This document shows positions 10,578 through 18,463 of a stretch of DNA of 23,023 nucleotides, one piece after another. The notes beneath the pieces are model-generated. The model saw only the letters and a program-made list of their open reading frames with translations. It did no database searches and was not told the DNA's origin. Source of the DNA: an uncultured Clostridia bacterium (lineage in GTDB: Bacteria; Bacillota; Clostridia; TANB77; CAG-508); NCBI GenBank assembly GCA_947624405.1, contig CANQKB010000009.1:1-23023 (forward strand). The letters are read 5' to 3'. Both the position numbers and the translations under genes were made by a program. Within the stretch, counting starts at the first letter, position 1, and every line of letters starts with the position of its first letter.

Positions 10578-10627
10578 AAAGAAGAATGAATATAAAAATA
10601 AAGTTGTTTTTATTGTCATTCTTCTTT
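10578..10627 (+). repeat. Long perfect-stem hairpin between the VirD4-like and transglutaminase-like genes
   Basis: AAAGAAGAATGA at 10578-10589 is the exact reverse complement of TCATTCTTCTTT at 10616-10627. Inside it, ATAAAAA (10592-10598) pairs with TTTTTAT (10607-10613), leaving a two-by-two internal loop and an eight-base apex. The stem has 19 pairs. It starts 8 bases after the upstream stop and ends 42 bases before the chosen downstream ATG. It is likely an intercistronic attenuator or RNA-stability element, since it lacks a clean uridine tract. Confidence 0.6.
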
Positions 10628-10669
10628 AGTGTTGATTTTGAACAGAAGAAAGTTGTGGAGGTATACGTC

Positions 10670-12286
10670 ATGGGATACAGATTAGAAGAGGATAATCGTA
10701 TTGTAATTAATAATGTAGCTGATTTGTCACTTAAAAAATTAGATATGTTGCAAAATACTGAACTTATAGATACAGTAGTTATAGAAAGCGAATTAGGCAG
10801 AGATGAATATGATGTTGAAAAATATAAAGAAATATATCAAAGTTTAATAGAACTTACAGATGGAATTGATAGAAATTGGAGCAATTTAAAAAAATTTATA
10901 TTAATATACAGAAGAGTATCAAAACTAATCGAATATGACCATAGAGCAAAGCACACCAAAAGAGCTAATAAGTTAGAACAAAAGTATAAAATAAAAAACA
11001 TGAAAAAAGCTAGAAATCTAGAAAATGGTCTAATAAAAGGTAAAGCCGTTTGTAAAGGATATGCTGAGATTTTAAGAAATGCATGTTTAATGAGAGGTAT
11101 CAATGCCATAAAGGTAAAGGGTAGAACTACTCCAAATGGAAGAATTGCCACACATTCATGGAATCAAGTTGAAATAGAAGATGGAGTATGGATTGAGGTT
11201 GATCCAACATGGGATCATAATTCTGGCATAAAATATATGGGAACTGATGAAAAACAATTTAGAAAAACACATTTCTATGTAAAAAGGGGAATACCAGCTT
11301 TAATTGATGCAGAGGAACATGCAACAACAGAAATTGACTTAAATTCATTTTTAAATTTAGAATTAGATTTGCCAAGCGAATATAGATATACATTAAGTGA
11401 ACAAAATAAATTAATTGAATTAATCGAGAAAAGAGATGTAGAAGGATTAGATATACATGAAGAGTTGAAATCAGTTTTAGATAAGATTGAAGAGAGAATG
11501 GATGAGGAAGGAGAAATCAAAAAAAACATAAGTGTTTTTCAAAGTGTTGGATATATAAATGACGATGAAATGTACGTAAGAGGGATACCAAATAGAAGAA
11601 AATTTAATGGAAAGTATAATATAAAAGAAATTAATAGAGAGATTGGCAAAAGTGTTGAAAGTAAAATTAAAGCAAACCAAATTTTATTGATTAAAAAAAT
11701 GATTAATCAAAAAGGAATAGGTTTACATCCTGATAGAATTGCTGAATTAAGAGAAGGGGTGCAAAAAGGAACAATAACATTAGATGAAGCATACAAAATA
11801 ATAGAGTATAAAAAGGGACAAATAGATAATATTGATGATATAAGAGATACAATTGTATTAAGACAAATGAAAAAGGGTGCTTTACAATTTGAAACAGAAT
11901 GTGGATATACAATAGAAAGGTTACATGAATTAGGATTTTCAACAGAAGAAATAAAATTATTACAACGTAAAAGTAGAATTATAGAAAAAAAGCAATTGGA
12001 TATAAAAATAAAAGATGTTGTAGAAGAAGAAATTGCTAATAAACAAAAGCAAGATTTGTATCCAGGAAAAAAATTAGTATATGGACAGGAAAAAATAGCA
12101 GAAATAGGAGTTCGCACAATAAAAAAAGCAAAAGGTATAAATGATTTTATAGATACAAATGAGTATTTAAAAAGTTTATATGAGGAATCTATGATAGCTA
12201 AATCTGATACTAGAAGGGCTAGTTATATAGTAGGCAAAAATAAAAGAGAATTGCAAGAAAAAGAGACAATAGATTGGCAACGTTAA
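10670..12286 (+). CDS. Transglutaminase-like (cysteine peptidase fold) protein with long C-terminal region
   Basis: The transglutaminase core is recognisable from the triad order: Cys in GKAVCKGYAEIL, His in ATHSWNQVEI and Asp in IEVDPTWDH. Bacterial members act as peptidases or cross-linking enzymes. The 538-residue protein continues after the core with about 330 charged, helical residues that I do not recognise. An ATG at 10670 is chosen because TGGAGG lies eight bases upstream; the longer frame from 10586 would start inside the hairpin and has no ribosome site. There is no signal peptide or membrane segment from this start, so it appears cytoplasmic. It follows the VirD4-like ATPase and precedes a small unknown gene, possibly one functional unit. 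The substrate is not deducible. Confidence 0.7.
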   Translation: MGYRLEEDNRIVINNVADLSLKKLDMLQNTELIDTVVIESELGRDEYDVEKYKEIYQSLIELTDGIDRNWSNLKKFILIYRRVSKLIEYDHRAKHTKRANKLEQKYKIKNMKKARNLENGLIKGKAVCKGYAEILRNACLMRGINAIKVKGRTTPNGRIATHSWNQVEIEDGVWIEVDPTWDHNSGIKYMGTDEKQFRKTHFYVKRGIPALIDAEEHATTEIDLNSFLNLELDLPSEYRYTLSEQNKLIELIEKRDVEGLDIHEELKSVLDKIEERMDEEGEIKKNISVFQSVGYINDDEMYVRGIPNRRKFNGKYNIKEINREIGKSVESKIKANQILLIKKMINQKGIGLHPDRIAELREGVQKGTITLDEAYKIIEYKKGQIDNIDDIRDTIVLRQMKKGALQFETECGYTIERLHELGFSTEEIKLLQRKSRIIEKKQLDIKIKDVVEEEIANKQKQDLYPGKKLVYGQEKIAEIGVRTIKKAKGINDFIDTNEYLKSLYEESMIAKSDTRRASYIVGKNKRELQEKETIDWQR

Positions 12287-12316
12287 GCTTGAACTTTGGA
12301 AAGGAAAATAGTAAAT

Positions 12317-12748
12317 ATGGATATTAATGAACAAATGATATACTCTGAAGTATATGGAATATTAGATATGCTAGGAAAATCTTATATAGATAAATTGCCA
12401 GATGGTTTGTACCGTATGATAAAAGGTAAAAAATTAGATACATATAGTCCAGTATATGATAGAGAAAGCTTCAAAAGTAAAAATATTAAAAGAGAGGCCT
12501 TATCAATGATAGCTTTGTTTCATTTAAATTATTGGTGTGTAAATGATGAGGAAAAAAATTCATTGCAACAAATGCTAAATGAAAATGAAGAAAAGTATCA
12601 AATGACTTTAAAAGAAAAGTATAATTCGGATAATTTATTCAAAAAAAAGGAGAAAGTTGAAGAATATAATAATGGCAGTGCAATAGTTCAATACAAAGAG
12701 ACAATATTTTCTAGATTTATAAATAGGATAAAAAAGGTATTTCACTAA
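12317..12748 (+). CDS. Conserved-looking small protein of unknown function
   Basis: A 143-residue soluble protein beginning MDINEQMIYSEVYGILDML. The first 80 residues look like a compact helical domain (GILDMLGKSYIDKLPDGLY, then REALSMIALFHLNYWC). The C-terminal part is charged and ends in a basic, amphipathic stretch, FINRIKKVFH. I do not recognise a function. ATG at 12317 is preceded by AAAGGA at some distance; an in-frame TTG at 12296 is an alternative start. It begins 30 bases after the transglutaminase-like gene and is followed by a terminator, so the two are probably co-transcribed. Confidence 0.65.
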   Translation: MDINEQMIYSEVYGILDMLGKSYIDKLPDGLYRMIKGKKLDTYSPVYDRESFKSKNIKREALSMIALFHLNYWCVNDEEKNSLQQMLNENEEKYQMTLKEKYNSDNLFKKKEKVEEYNNGSAIVQYKETIFSRFINRIKKVFH

Positions 12749-12780
12749 GATAGTATTTAAAGAAAATTAAATATATAGAT

Positions 12781-12813
12781 GCACATTTATCATAACGATT
12801 TATGTGCTTTTTT
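12781..12813 (+). terminator. Rho-independent terminator
   Basis: GCACAT (12781-12786) pairs with ATGTGC (12802-12807) and is followed immediately by six T residues. It closes the VirD4-like/transglutaminase-like gene group. Confidence 0.7.
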
Positions 12814-12923
12814 GTTCTAAATTTTTATCAAAAGAATATAATTTTATTGATATAGCTCGATGAGAGATATATAAACATGCAAATAATAAAAACTTAATGT
12901 TTGAATCATATGGGAGGCTAACA

Positions 12924-13175
12924 ATGTTTTATATATTCGATAAGCAAAAAATATATTCATATTTAGTTGCATCTACCACTATAGTTATTTTACTTGCTGT
13001 TTCGATTTTTTTTAATAAAGAGAAAAATGAAAGTATAGAAACATGGGCGAGTTCAGATAAAAATAGTGTTATAAATAATGTTCAAATAAATGGCAAAAAT
13101 ATTTTGATAACAACAGAAAAAGAATTAAATAATAATGAGATGAAAAAGATAATAAATGCAATTGAAAATGTATAA
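12924..13175 (+). CDS. Small single-pass membrane protein, unknown function
   Basis: 83 residues with one transmembrane segment (about residues 11-30, YLVASTTIVILLAVSIFF) and a short extracytoplasmic or cytoplasmic tail of about 50 residues. ATG at 12924 is chosen because GGGAGG lies about seven bases upstream; the longer frame from 12897 has no such site. The tail includes VQINGKNILITTEKELNNNEMKKI, which may form a small beta-alpha unit. I recognise no family. It lies between a terminator and the Mur-ligase-like gene. Confidence 0.55.
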   Translation: MFYIFDKQKIYSYLVASTTIVILLAVSIFFNKEKNESIETWASSDKNSVINNVQINGKNILITTEKELNNNEMKKIINAIENV

Positions 13176-13235
13176 AATTTTTTTGTTATGGCTAAAATAG
13201 TATTGTAAATCTTTATTTGAAGGAATGGTGTAAAA

Positions 13236-13751
13236 ATGTCATTTATTGGGATTATTGCAGAACCAAGGGATGAAATGAAGATAAAGAAAACATTAAGTAT
13301 AAAGTTAAATTCTCCTAATAGAGAATATACAATAATTGCAATAAATGATAAAAGTATAGAAAATGTAAAAAATATAAGATTTGAAACTATATTGGTTCTT
13401 ACTTTAGATAAGGTTCTTGGAAAAGAAAAAATATTGAATGAGCTCTTCAAAAATTGTAAATATTTAGCTATTAATGCAGATATGGAAAACGGATTGAAAT
13501 TTATAAATGATATGGAACTAAGAATTATAACCTTTGGATTTAATACAAAATCAACGATTACAGCTTCAAGTGTAGAGGAAAATTTTTTAGTATGTTTACA
13601 AAGAAATTTTATAGATATAAATGATAAAGTACTAGAGCCACAAGAAATAGAAGTAATTATTGATGAAGAAAAATTGTCAAAAAGTAGTCATAATATACTT
13701 GGAATTGCTTCAATCTTACTTATTTATGGAAAAATTTTGAAAAAAATTTGA
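13236..13751 (+). CDS. Mur-ligase-like protein lacking the ATP-binding core
   Basis: 171 residues. The segment FGFNTKSTITASSVEE and the later SHNILGIASILLIYG resemble parts of MurE/MurF-type ligases (the second like the conserved His-Asn-x-x-Asn region), but no P-loop GTxGK motif is present and the protein is far shorter than a ligase. It may be a degenerate or regulatory relative. The start ATG at 13236 has AAGGAATGG upstream. It sits just before a promoter and the single-stranded DNA-binding gene. The family link is a weak impression from short motifs; a plain unknown is the alternative. Confidence 0.5.
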   Translation: MSFIGIIAEPRDEMKIKKTLSIKLNSPNREYTIIAINDKSIENVKNIRFETILVLTLDKVLGKEKILNELFKNCKYLAINADMENGLKFINDMELRIITFGFNTKSTITASSVEENFLVCLQRNFIDINDKVLEPQEIEVIIDEEKLSKSSHNILGIASILLIYGKILKKI

Positions 13752-13769
13752 AAAAATTAACATTTTATG

Positions 13770-13798
13770 TAGACAAATACAAAAAAATGTAGTATAAT
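13770..13798 (+). promoter_or_regulatory. Sigma-A-type promoter of the single-stranded DNA-binding gene
   Basis: TAGACA (13770-13775) and a perfect TATAAT (13793-13798) are separated by 17 bases, just after the Mur-ligase-like gene. Confidence 0.75.
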
Positions 13799-13890
13799 AT
13801 AAATGTGATTAAGCAATCAAAGGAAGAGCACAAGAAAAAATACGTATGAAATTATTAGTTTTCTACGTAAGATATAGGGAGGAAAAGAAA

Positions 13891-14583
13891 TTGAATACAA
13901 ATTATTTGGATAATAACCATTTAGTATTGGTTGGAAAAATTACAAGTGAAAAAAAATTTAGTCATGAAATTTACGGAGAAAGTTTTTACATATTTGATTT
14001 AGAAGTGCCACGTTTAAGTGAGACATTTGATGTTATACCAATTACAATTTCAGAAAGATTAATTAATGATGAAGAATTACAAATAGGAAAAAGGATTGTT
14101 GTTAAAGGTCAATTTAGATCATACAATAGTTATGAAAATGAAAAAAACAAATTGATTTTGACAGTTTTTGCTAAAGATATTATCTTTGAAAATGAAATTG
14201 AAGAAAAGTCAAAAGAAGACGAAGAAGTTGACTTGGAAGTATCAAATCAAGTGGTATTAATTGGTCATATTTGTAAAAAACCAATTTATAGAAAAACTCC
14301 ATTTGGACGTGAAATTGCAGATTTATTGCTTGCCGTAAATAGAGCATATAGTAAATCAGATTATATTCCAGCAATTGCTTGGGGAAGAAATGCAAGATTC
14401 TGTGATCACTTAGAGGTTGGAGCACAAGTTAAAGCAATAGGAAGAGTTCAATCAAGAAAATATGAAAAGAAATTTGAAGACGGTACATCAGTTGAAAGAG
14501 TTGCTTACGAGGTTTCTATTTCTAGCTTAGAAGTTATTGATGAAAAAGATGGAGAAGAAACTGAAACTGCAGAAGCCGTTTAA
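13891..14583 (+). CDS. Single-stranded DNA-binding protein with two OB folds
   Basis: A 230-residue protein with two successive SSB-like OB domains. The first runs about residues 8-105 (HLVLVGKITSEKKFSHEI onward). The second runs about 115-220 and carries the family signature VVLIGHICKKPIYRKTPFGREIADLLLAVNR and IPAIAWGRNARFC. Tandem OB single-chain SSB-like proteins are seen in Clostridia and may act in replication or repair alongside the main SSB. I chose the TTG at 13891 because AGGGAGG lies eight bases before it; a longer in-frame ATG at 13846 has a weaker site. The tail is acidic but lacks the canonical DDDIPF-like end. A strong promoter and a terminator make this a single-gene unit. Confidence 0.8.
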   Translation: MNTNYLDNNHLVLVGKITSEKKFSHEIYGESFYIFDLEVPRLSETFDVIPITISERLINDEELQIGKRIVVKGQFRSYNSYENEKNKLILTVFAKDIIFENEIEEKSKEDEEVDLEVSNQVVLIGHICKKPIYRKTPFGREIADLLLAVNRAYSKSDYIPAIAWGRNARFCDHLEVGAQVKAIGRVQSRKYEKKFEDGTSVERVAYEVSISSLEVIDEKDGEETETAEAV

Positions 14584-14621
14584 TAAATAAAGTATATATC
14601 ATCCTTAACATATAAAACTCT

Positions 14622-14658
14622 AAAAGGAGAGCTTTCCATAAAAGGGAGCTCTCTTTTT
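14622..14658 (+). terminator. Rho-independent terminator after the single-stranded DNA-binding gene
   Basis: GAGAGCT (14627-14633) pairs with AGCTCTC (14647-14653), extended by flanking A:T pairs and followed by five T residues. Confidence 0.85.
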
Positions 14659-14711
14659 AGTATTCTATTTTAGCATAAAAAAGGAGCATAAAAAAAAATA
14701 CATAAAAAATG

Positions 14712-14740
14712 TTGCAAAAAAATATAACTTAATATATAAT
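14712..14740 (+). promoter_or_regulatory. Sigma-A-type promoter of the sugar operon
   Basis: TTGCAA (14712-14717), a 17-base spacer and TATAAT (14735-14740) lie 36 bases before the rfbF start. All sugar genes downstream are closely spaced, so this probably drives the whole cluster. Confidence 0.75.
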
Positions 14741-14776
14741 GAAAAAAATGTTAAAAAATGAAAAATAGGAGCAAAA

Positions 14777-15550
14777 ATGAAAGTAGTAATATTAGCAGGA
14801 GGCTTAGGAACAAGAATATCAGAAGAGAGTCACTTAAAACCAAAACCAATGATAGAAATAGGAGAACAACCTATATTGTGGCATATTATGAAAGAATATT
14901 CGCAATATGGATTTAATGATTTTATTATATGTTTAGGATATAAAGCATATGTAATTAAAGAGTATTTTGCAGATTATTTTTTGCATACATCTGATGTAAC
15001 ATTTGATTTAGTAAAAAATGAAATGATAGTACATAGAAATTATGCTGAACCATGGAAAGTAACTTTGGTAGATACAGGTTTAAATACAATGACAGGTGGG
15101 CGTTTAAAAAGAATACAAGAATATGTTGAAAATGAAACATTTATGTTCACTTATGGTGATGGAGTAGGAAATATAAATATTAAAGAATTGTTAGATTTTC
15201 ATAAATCTCATGGAAAAATAGCTACAATAACAGCTGTTAATATTGGGCAAAGGTTTGGAATACTTGTAACAGATGAAAAAAGTAACATTAAAGCATTTAG
15301 AGAAAAGAATGAAGATGATGGTGCATGGATTAATGGTGGATATATGGTATTAAATCCAGAAGTATTTGATTATATTGATGATGACGATAGTGTGGTATTT
15401 GAGAAAGAACCAATGGAGAAATTAGTTCAAAATGATGAATTAGTTGCATATAAACATACAGGATTTTGGCAATGCATGGACACACAAAGAGATAAAAAGA
15501 AATTAGAAGAACTATGGAAGAGTGGAAATGCACCATGGAAAATATGGTGA
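14777..15550 (+). CDS. rfbF: Glucose-1-phosphate cytidylyltransferase
   Basis: It joins CTP and glucose-1-phosphate to CDP-glucose, the first committed step to CDP-3,6-dideoxyhexoses. The 257-residue length is exactly typical. The N-terminus shows the nucleotidyltransferase signature VILAGGLGTRI followed by KPKPM, then GEQPILWHIMK and the family-typical FTYGDGVGNINI and GFWQCMDTQRDK. The start ATG follows a TAGGAGC site. It is the first gene of the operon, with rfbG 25 bases downstream. Confidence 0.95.
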   Translation: MKVVILAGGLGTRISEESHLKPKPMIEIGEQPILWHIMKEYSQYGFNDFIICLGYKAYVIKEYFADYFLHTSDVTFDLVKNEMIVHRNYAEPWKVTLVDTGLNTMTGGRLKRIQEYVENETFMFTYGDGVGNINIKELLDFHKSHGKIATITAVNIGQRFGILVTDEKSNIKAFREKNEDDGAWINGGYMVLNPEVFDYIDDDDSVVFEKEPMEKLVQNDELVAYKHTGFWQCMDTQRDKKKLEELWKSGNAPWKIW

Positions 15551-15575
15551 GTTGCATAGATAAGAAAGGGAAAAA

Positions 15576-16613
15576 ATGGATAAATTAACTTTTTATAAAG
15601 GAAAAAATGTATTTATCACAGGACACACTGGTTTTAAAGGGACATGGCTTTGTAAACTTTTGACTATGGCAGGAGCAAATGTAACTGGCTATGCATTAGA
15701 ACCAAAAGATAATTTTTTTGAAATTGCAAATGTGAAAAATAAAATAAATAATGTTATAGGAGATATTAGAGATTTAGAATCATTGAAAAAAGCTTTTGAT
15801 ACTGCAAAACCAGAAATAGTGCTTCACTTAGCGGCACAACCCATTGTTAGAACTTCATATGAAAATCCAGTTTATACATATGAGACAAATGTTATGGGGA
15901 CAGTTAATATTTTAGAATGTATAAGAAATTCTAGAACAGTAAAATCATTTTTAAATGTTACAACAGATAAAGTTTATAGAAATAATGAATGGGAATGGGG
16001 ATATAGAGAAGATGAATATTTAGATGGATTTGATCCATATTCTAATAGTAAATCTTGTTCAGAACTTATAACTCATTGTTATCAGAGGTCGTTTTTTGAA
16101 AATGGAGAAGTGAGAATATCAACAGCAAGAGCAGGAAATGTAATAGGTGGAGGAGATACAGCTAAAGATAGAATTATACCAGATTGTATTAGAGCGGTAA
16201 AAAATAATGAGAAGATTATAGTAAGAAATGAAAACTCTATAAGACCATTTCAGCATGTATTAGATCCAATTTATGCATATTTGATGATTGCTCAAAAACA
16301 GTATGAAGATAAAAAATATGCAGGATATTATAATGTAGGTCCAAATGAAGATGATTGTATAACAGTAGGAAGGCTTGTAACACTTTTTTGCAACAATTGG
16401 GGGAACAATGCAGAATACATAAGTAAACACACAAATGGGCCACATGAAGCAGGATTTTTAAAATTAGATTGTTCAAAAATTAAGAAAATTTTTGGTTGGA
16501 AACCAACTTGGAATATAGAAAAAGCTGTTGAAAAAACAGTCGAATACGAAAAGGCGAAAGATAAAGAAAAATGTATGGAAAGACAAATAAAAGAATTTTT
16601 GTCATTACAGTAA
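15576..16613 (+). CDS. rfbG: CDP-glucose 4,6-dehydratase
   Basis: A short-chain dehydrogenase that converts CDP-glucose to CDP-4-keto-6-deoxyglucose using bound NAD. At 345 residues it is close to the family length. The NAD-binding loop is FITGHTGFKGTWL (about residues 13-25), the family triad region is TTDKVY, and the catalytic YxxxK is in DPYSNSKSCSE. The RPFQHVLDPIYAYL segment is characteristic of RfbG. The ribosome site is AAAGGGA. It lies between rfbF and rfbH, which supply its substrate and use its product. Confidence 0.95.
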   Translation: MDKLTFYKGKNVFITGHTGFKGTWLCKLLTMAGANVTGYALEPKDNFFEIANVKNKINNVIGDIRDLESLKKAFDTAKPEIVLHLAAQPIVRTSYENPVYTYETNVMGTVNILECIRNSRTVKSFLNVTTDKVYRNNEWEWGYREDEYLDGFDPYSNSKSCSELITHCYQRSFFENGEVRISTARAGNVIGGGDTAKDRIIPDCIRAVKNNEKIIVRNENSIRPFQHVLDPIYAYLMIAQKQYEDKKYAGYYNVGPNEDDCITVGRLVTLFCNNWGNNAEYISKHTNGPHEAGFLKLDCSKIKKIFGWKPTWNIEKAVEKTVEYEKAKDKEKCMERQIKEFLSLQ

Positions 16614-16628
16614 AAGTAGGGATGATAT

Positions 16629-17969
16629 ATGTTTGAAAATAAAAGTGAAAATGAAGCTAAAAATGAAATTTTAAAAATGGTAGAAGAATATTGTAATAAA
16701 TACCATAATAAGAATAAAGAATTTAAAGTTGGAGATAGAATACCTTATGCTTCAAGGGTATACGACAGTAATGAAATGGTTAATTTGGTTGATAGTGCTT
16801 TAGAATTTTGGCTTACAGCAGGTAGATATACAGATAAATTTGAAAAAGAGTTTGCCAAATTTTTAGATGTAAAATATTGTTCATTAGTTAATTCAGGTTC
16901 ATCTGCAAATTTAGTTGCTTTTATGGCACTAACATCTCCATTATTAGGTGAAAGAAGAATAAAAAGAGAAGATGAAGTAATTACAGTTTCAGCAGGATTT
17001 CCAACGACTGTAGCACCAATTATACAATATGGAGCAATACCAGTGTTTGTTGATGTTACAATACCAGAATATAATGTTGATGTAGATATGTTAGAAAAGG
17101 CTGTATCAAATAAAACAAAGGCCGTTATGCTAGCTCATACATTAGGCAATCCATTTGATTTGAAAAAAGTAAAAGAGTTTTGTGAAAAATATAATTTATG
17201 GCTTATAGAAGATAACTGTGATTCGTTAGGTTCTACATATACAATTGATGGAAAAACAAAATTTACTGGAACGATAGGTGATATAGGTACATCTAGCTTT
17301 TATCCACCACATCATATGACAACGGGAGAAGGTGGAGCTGTTTATACAAATGATAGTATATTAAATAAAATTATTAAATCCCTTAGAGATTGGGGAAGAG
17401 ATTGCGTTTGCCCTTCAGGGATGGATAATTTGTGTGGACATAGGTTTGATAAACAGTATGGTGAATTACCAGTTGGATATGACCATAAGTACGTATATTC
17501 TCATTTTGGATACAACTTGAAGGCAACTGATATGCAGGCCGCAATAGGATGTGCACAATTGGAAAAAATTAACGGATTTACGCAAAAAAGAATACATAAT
17601 TTTAATAGATTAAAAGAAGGCTTAAAAGGATTAGAAGAAAAAATAATCTTGCCAGAAAAGACAGAAGGTTCAAATCCAAGTTGGTTTGGCTTTGCTATTA
17701 CATGTAAAAAAGGAATAGATAGAAATGCAGTTGTAGAATATTTGGAGAAAAATGGTATTCAAACAAGAAATTTATTTGCAGGAAATATAATAAAACACCC
17801 ATGTTTTGATGAGATGAGAAAAGAAGGCATTGGATATAAAGTTGTTGGCAATTTGGAAAATACTGATAGAATTATGAATGATACTTTTTGGATAGGTGTT
17901 TATCCAAAAATGACAGATGAAAAAATAGATTATATGATAGAAAGGATAAAAGAAGCATTATATGAGTAA
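16629..17969 (+). CDS. rfbH: CDP-4-keto-6-deoxyglucose 3-dehydrase (E1), RfbH family
   Basis: A pyridoxamine-phosphate, iron-sulfur enzyme that removes the C3 hydroxyl of CDP-4-keto-6-deoxyglucose. The 446-residue protein has the DegT aminotransferase fold, but the usual catalytic lysine is replaced by histidine in FYPPHHMTTGEGG (about His228), the hallmark of E1. The cysteines of the [2Fe-2S] cluster are visible in RDCVCPSGMDNLCG (Cys259, 261 and 269). It normally needs a reductase partner (E3), which I do not see in the window; a general ferredoxin system or a gene elsewhere could serve. Its stop overlaps the next gene. Confidence 0.95.
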   Translation: MFENKSENEAKNEILKMVEEYCNKYHNKNKEFKVGDRIPYASRVYDSNEMVNLVDSALEFWLTAGRYTDKFEKEFAKFLDVKYCSLVNSGSSANLVAFMALTSPLLGERRIKREDEVITVSAGFPTTVAPIIQYGAIPVFVDVTIPEYNVDVDMLEKAVSNKTKAVMLAHTLGNPFDLKKVKEFCEKYNLWLIEDNCDSLGSTYTIDGKTKFTGTIGDIGTSSFYPPHHMTTGEGGAVYTNDSILNKIIKSLRDWGRDCVCPSGMDNLCGHRFDKQYGELPVGYDHKYVYSHFGYNLKATDMQAAIGCAQLEKINGFTQKRIHNFNRLKEGLKGLEEKIILPEKTEGSNPSWFGFAITCKKGIDRNAVVEYLEKNGIQTRNLFAGNIIKHPCFDEMRKEGIGYKVVGNLENTDRIMNDTFWIGVYPKMTDEKIDYMIERIKEALYE

Positions 17970-18399
17970 AGTATTAGAAAAAATTAATATAAATTCAAAG
18001 GAAGATTTAATAAAACTTATAAAACAATTTGTTAAATTTGGTGCAGTAGGTGCTTTAAATACAGTTTTATCATATGCAATTACTAATATTAGTTTCTATG
18101 TATTAGGATTACATGAGCAGATTTCAAATTTTATTGCATTTTTTATTACAGTATTTATCTCTTTTCTATTAAATAGAAAGTTTGTTTTTGAGACAAAAGA
18201 TGGAAAGAAGATAGATTGGAAAGTACAACTGTTGAAGGTTTATGCATCGTATTCTATAACTGGTTTGTTTTTGACTGCTTTATTATTATTTATTGAAGAA
18301 TCTTGGCTTGGTATACCTCATTATATAGCTACTCTTATGAACTTAATTGTTACAATACCGATTAATTTTTTGTTAAATAAGTTATGGGCTTTTAAATAA
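17962..18399 (+). CDS. GtrA-like membrane protein (putative lipid-linked sugar flippase)
   Basis: 145 residues with four predicted membrane segments. The N-terminal KQFVKFGAVGALNTVLSYAI and the later LLNRKFVFE and NFLLNKLWAFK motifs are typical of the GtrA/DPMS family, which is thought to flip polyprenyl-phosphate sugars across the membrane. Its ATG overlaps the rfbH stop by eight bases, showing translational coupling. The likely partner is the GtrB-like enzyme at 21246. Transport direction and substrate are inferred from the family. Confidence 0.85.
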   Translation: MSKVLEKININSKEDLIKLIKQFVKFGAVGALNTVLSYAITNISFYVLGLHEQISNFIAFFITVFISFLLNRKFVFETKDGKKIDWKVQLLKVYASYSITGLFLTALLLFIEESWLGIPHYIATLMNLIVTIPINFLLNKLWAFK

Positions 18400-18463
18400 A
18401 AAGTTTCAAAAATCAGTATCTTGTTTCGTTGTTTTGCAAAAAATTTAGAAAAGAGGAAGAAGT

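Noticed and set aside
10586..10669. A longer N-terminus of the transglutaminase-like protein with a signal-like hydrophobic stretch
   Set aside because: It would start inside the 19-pair hairpin with no ribosome site, while ATG 10670 has TGGAGG at ideal spacing. The apparent hydrophobic segment is hairpin sequence translated.
12820..12900. Promoter for the small membrane protein (TATAAT at 12837-12842)
   Set aside because: The -10 box is good, but no convincing -35 lies at 16-18 bases. In DNA this AT-rich a lone TATAAT is weak evidence.
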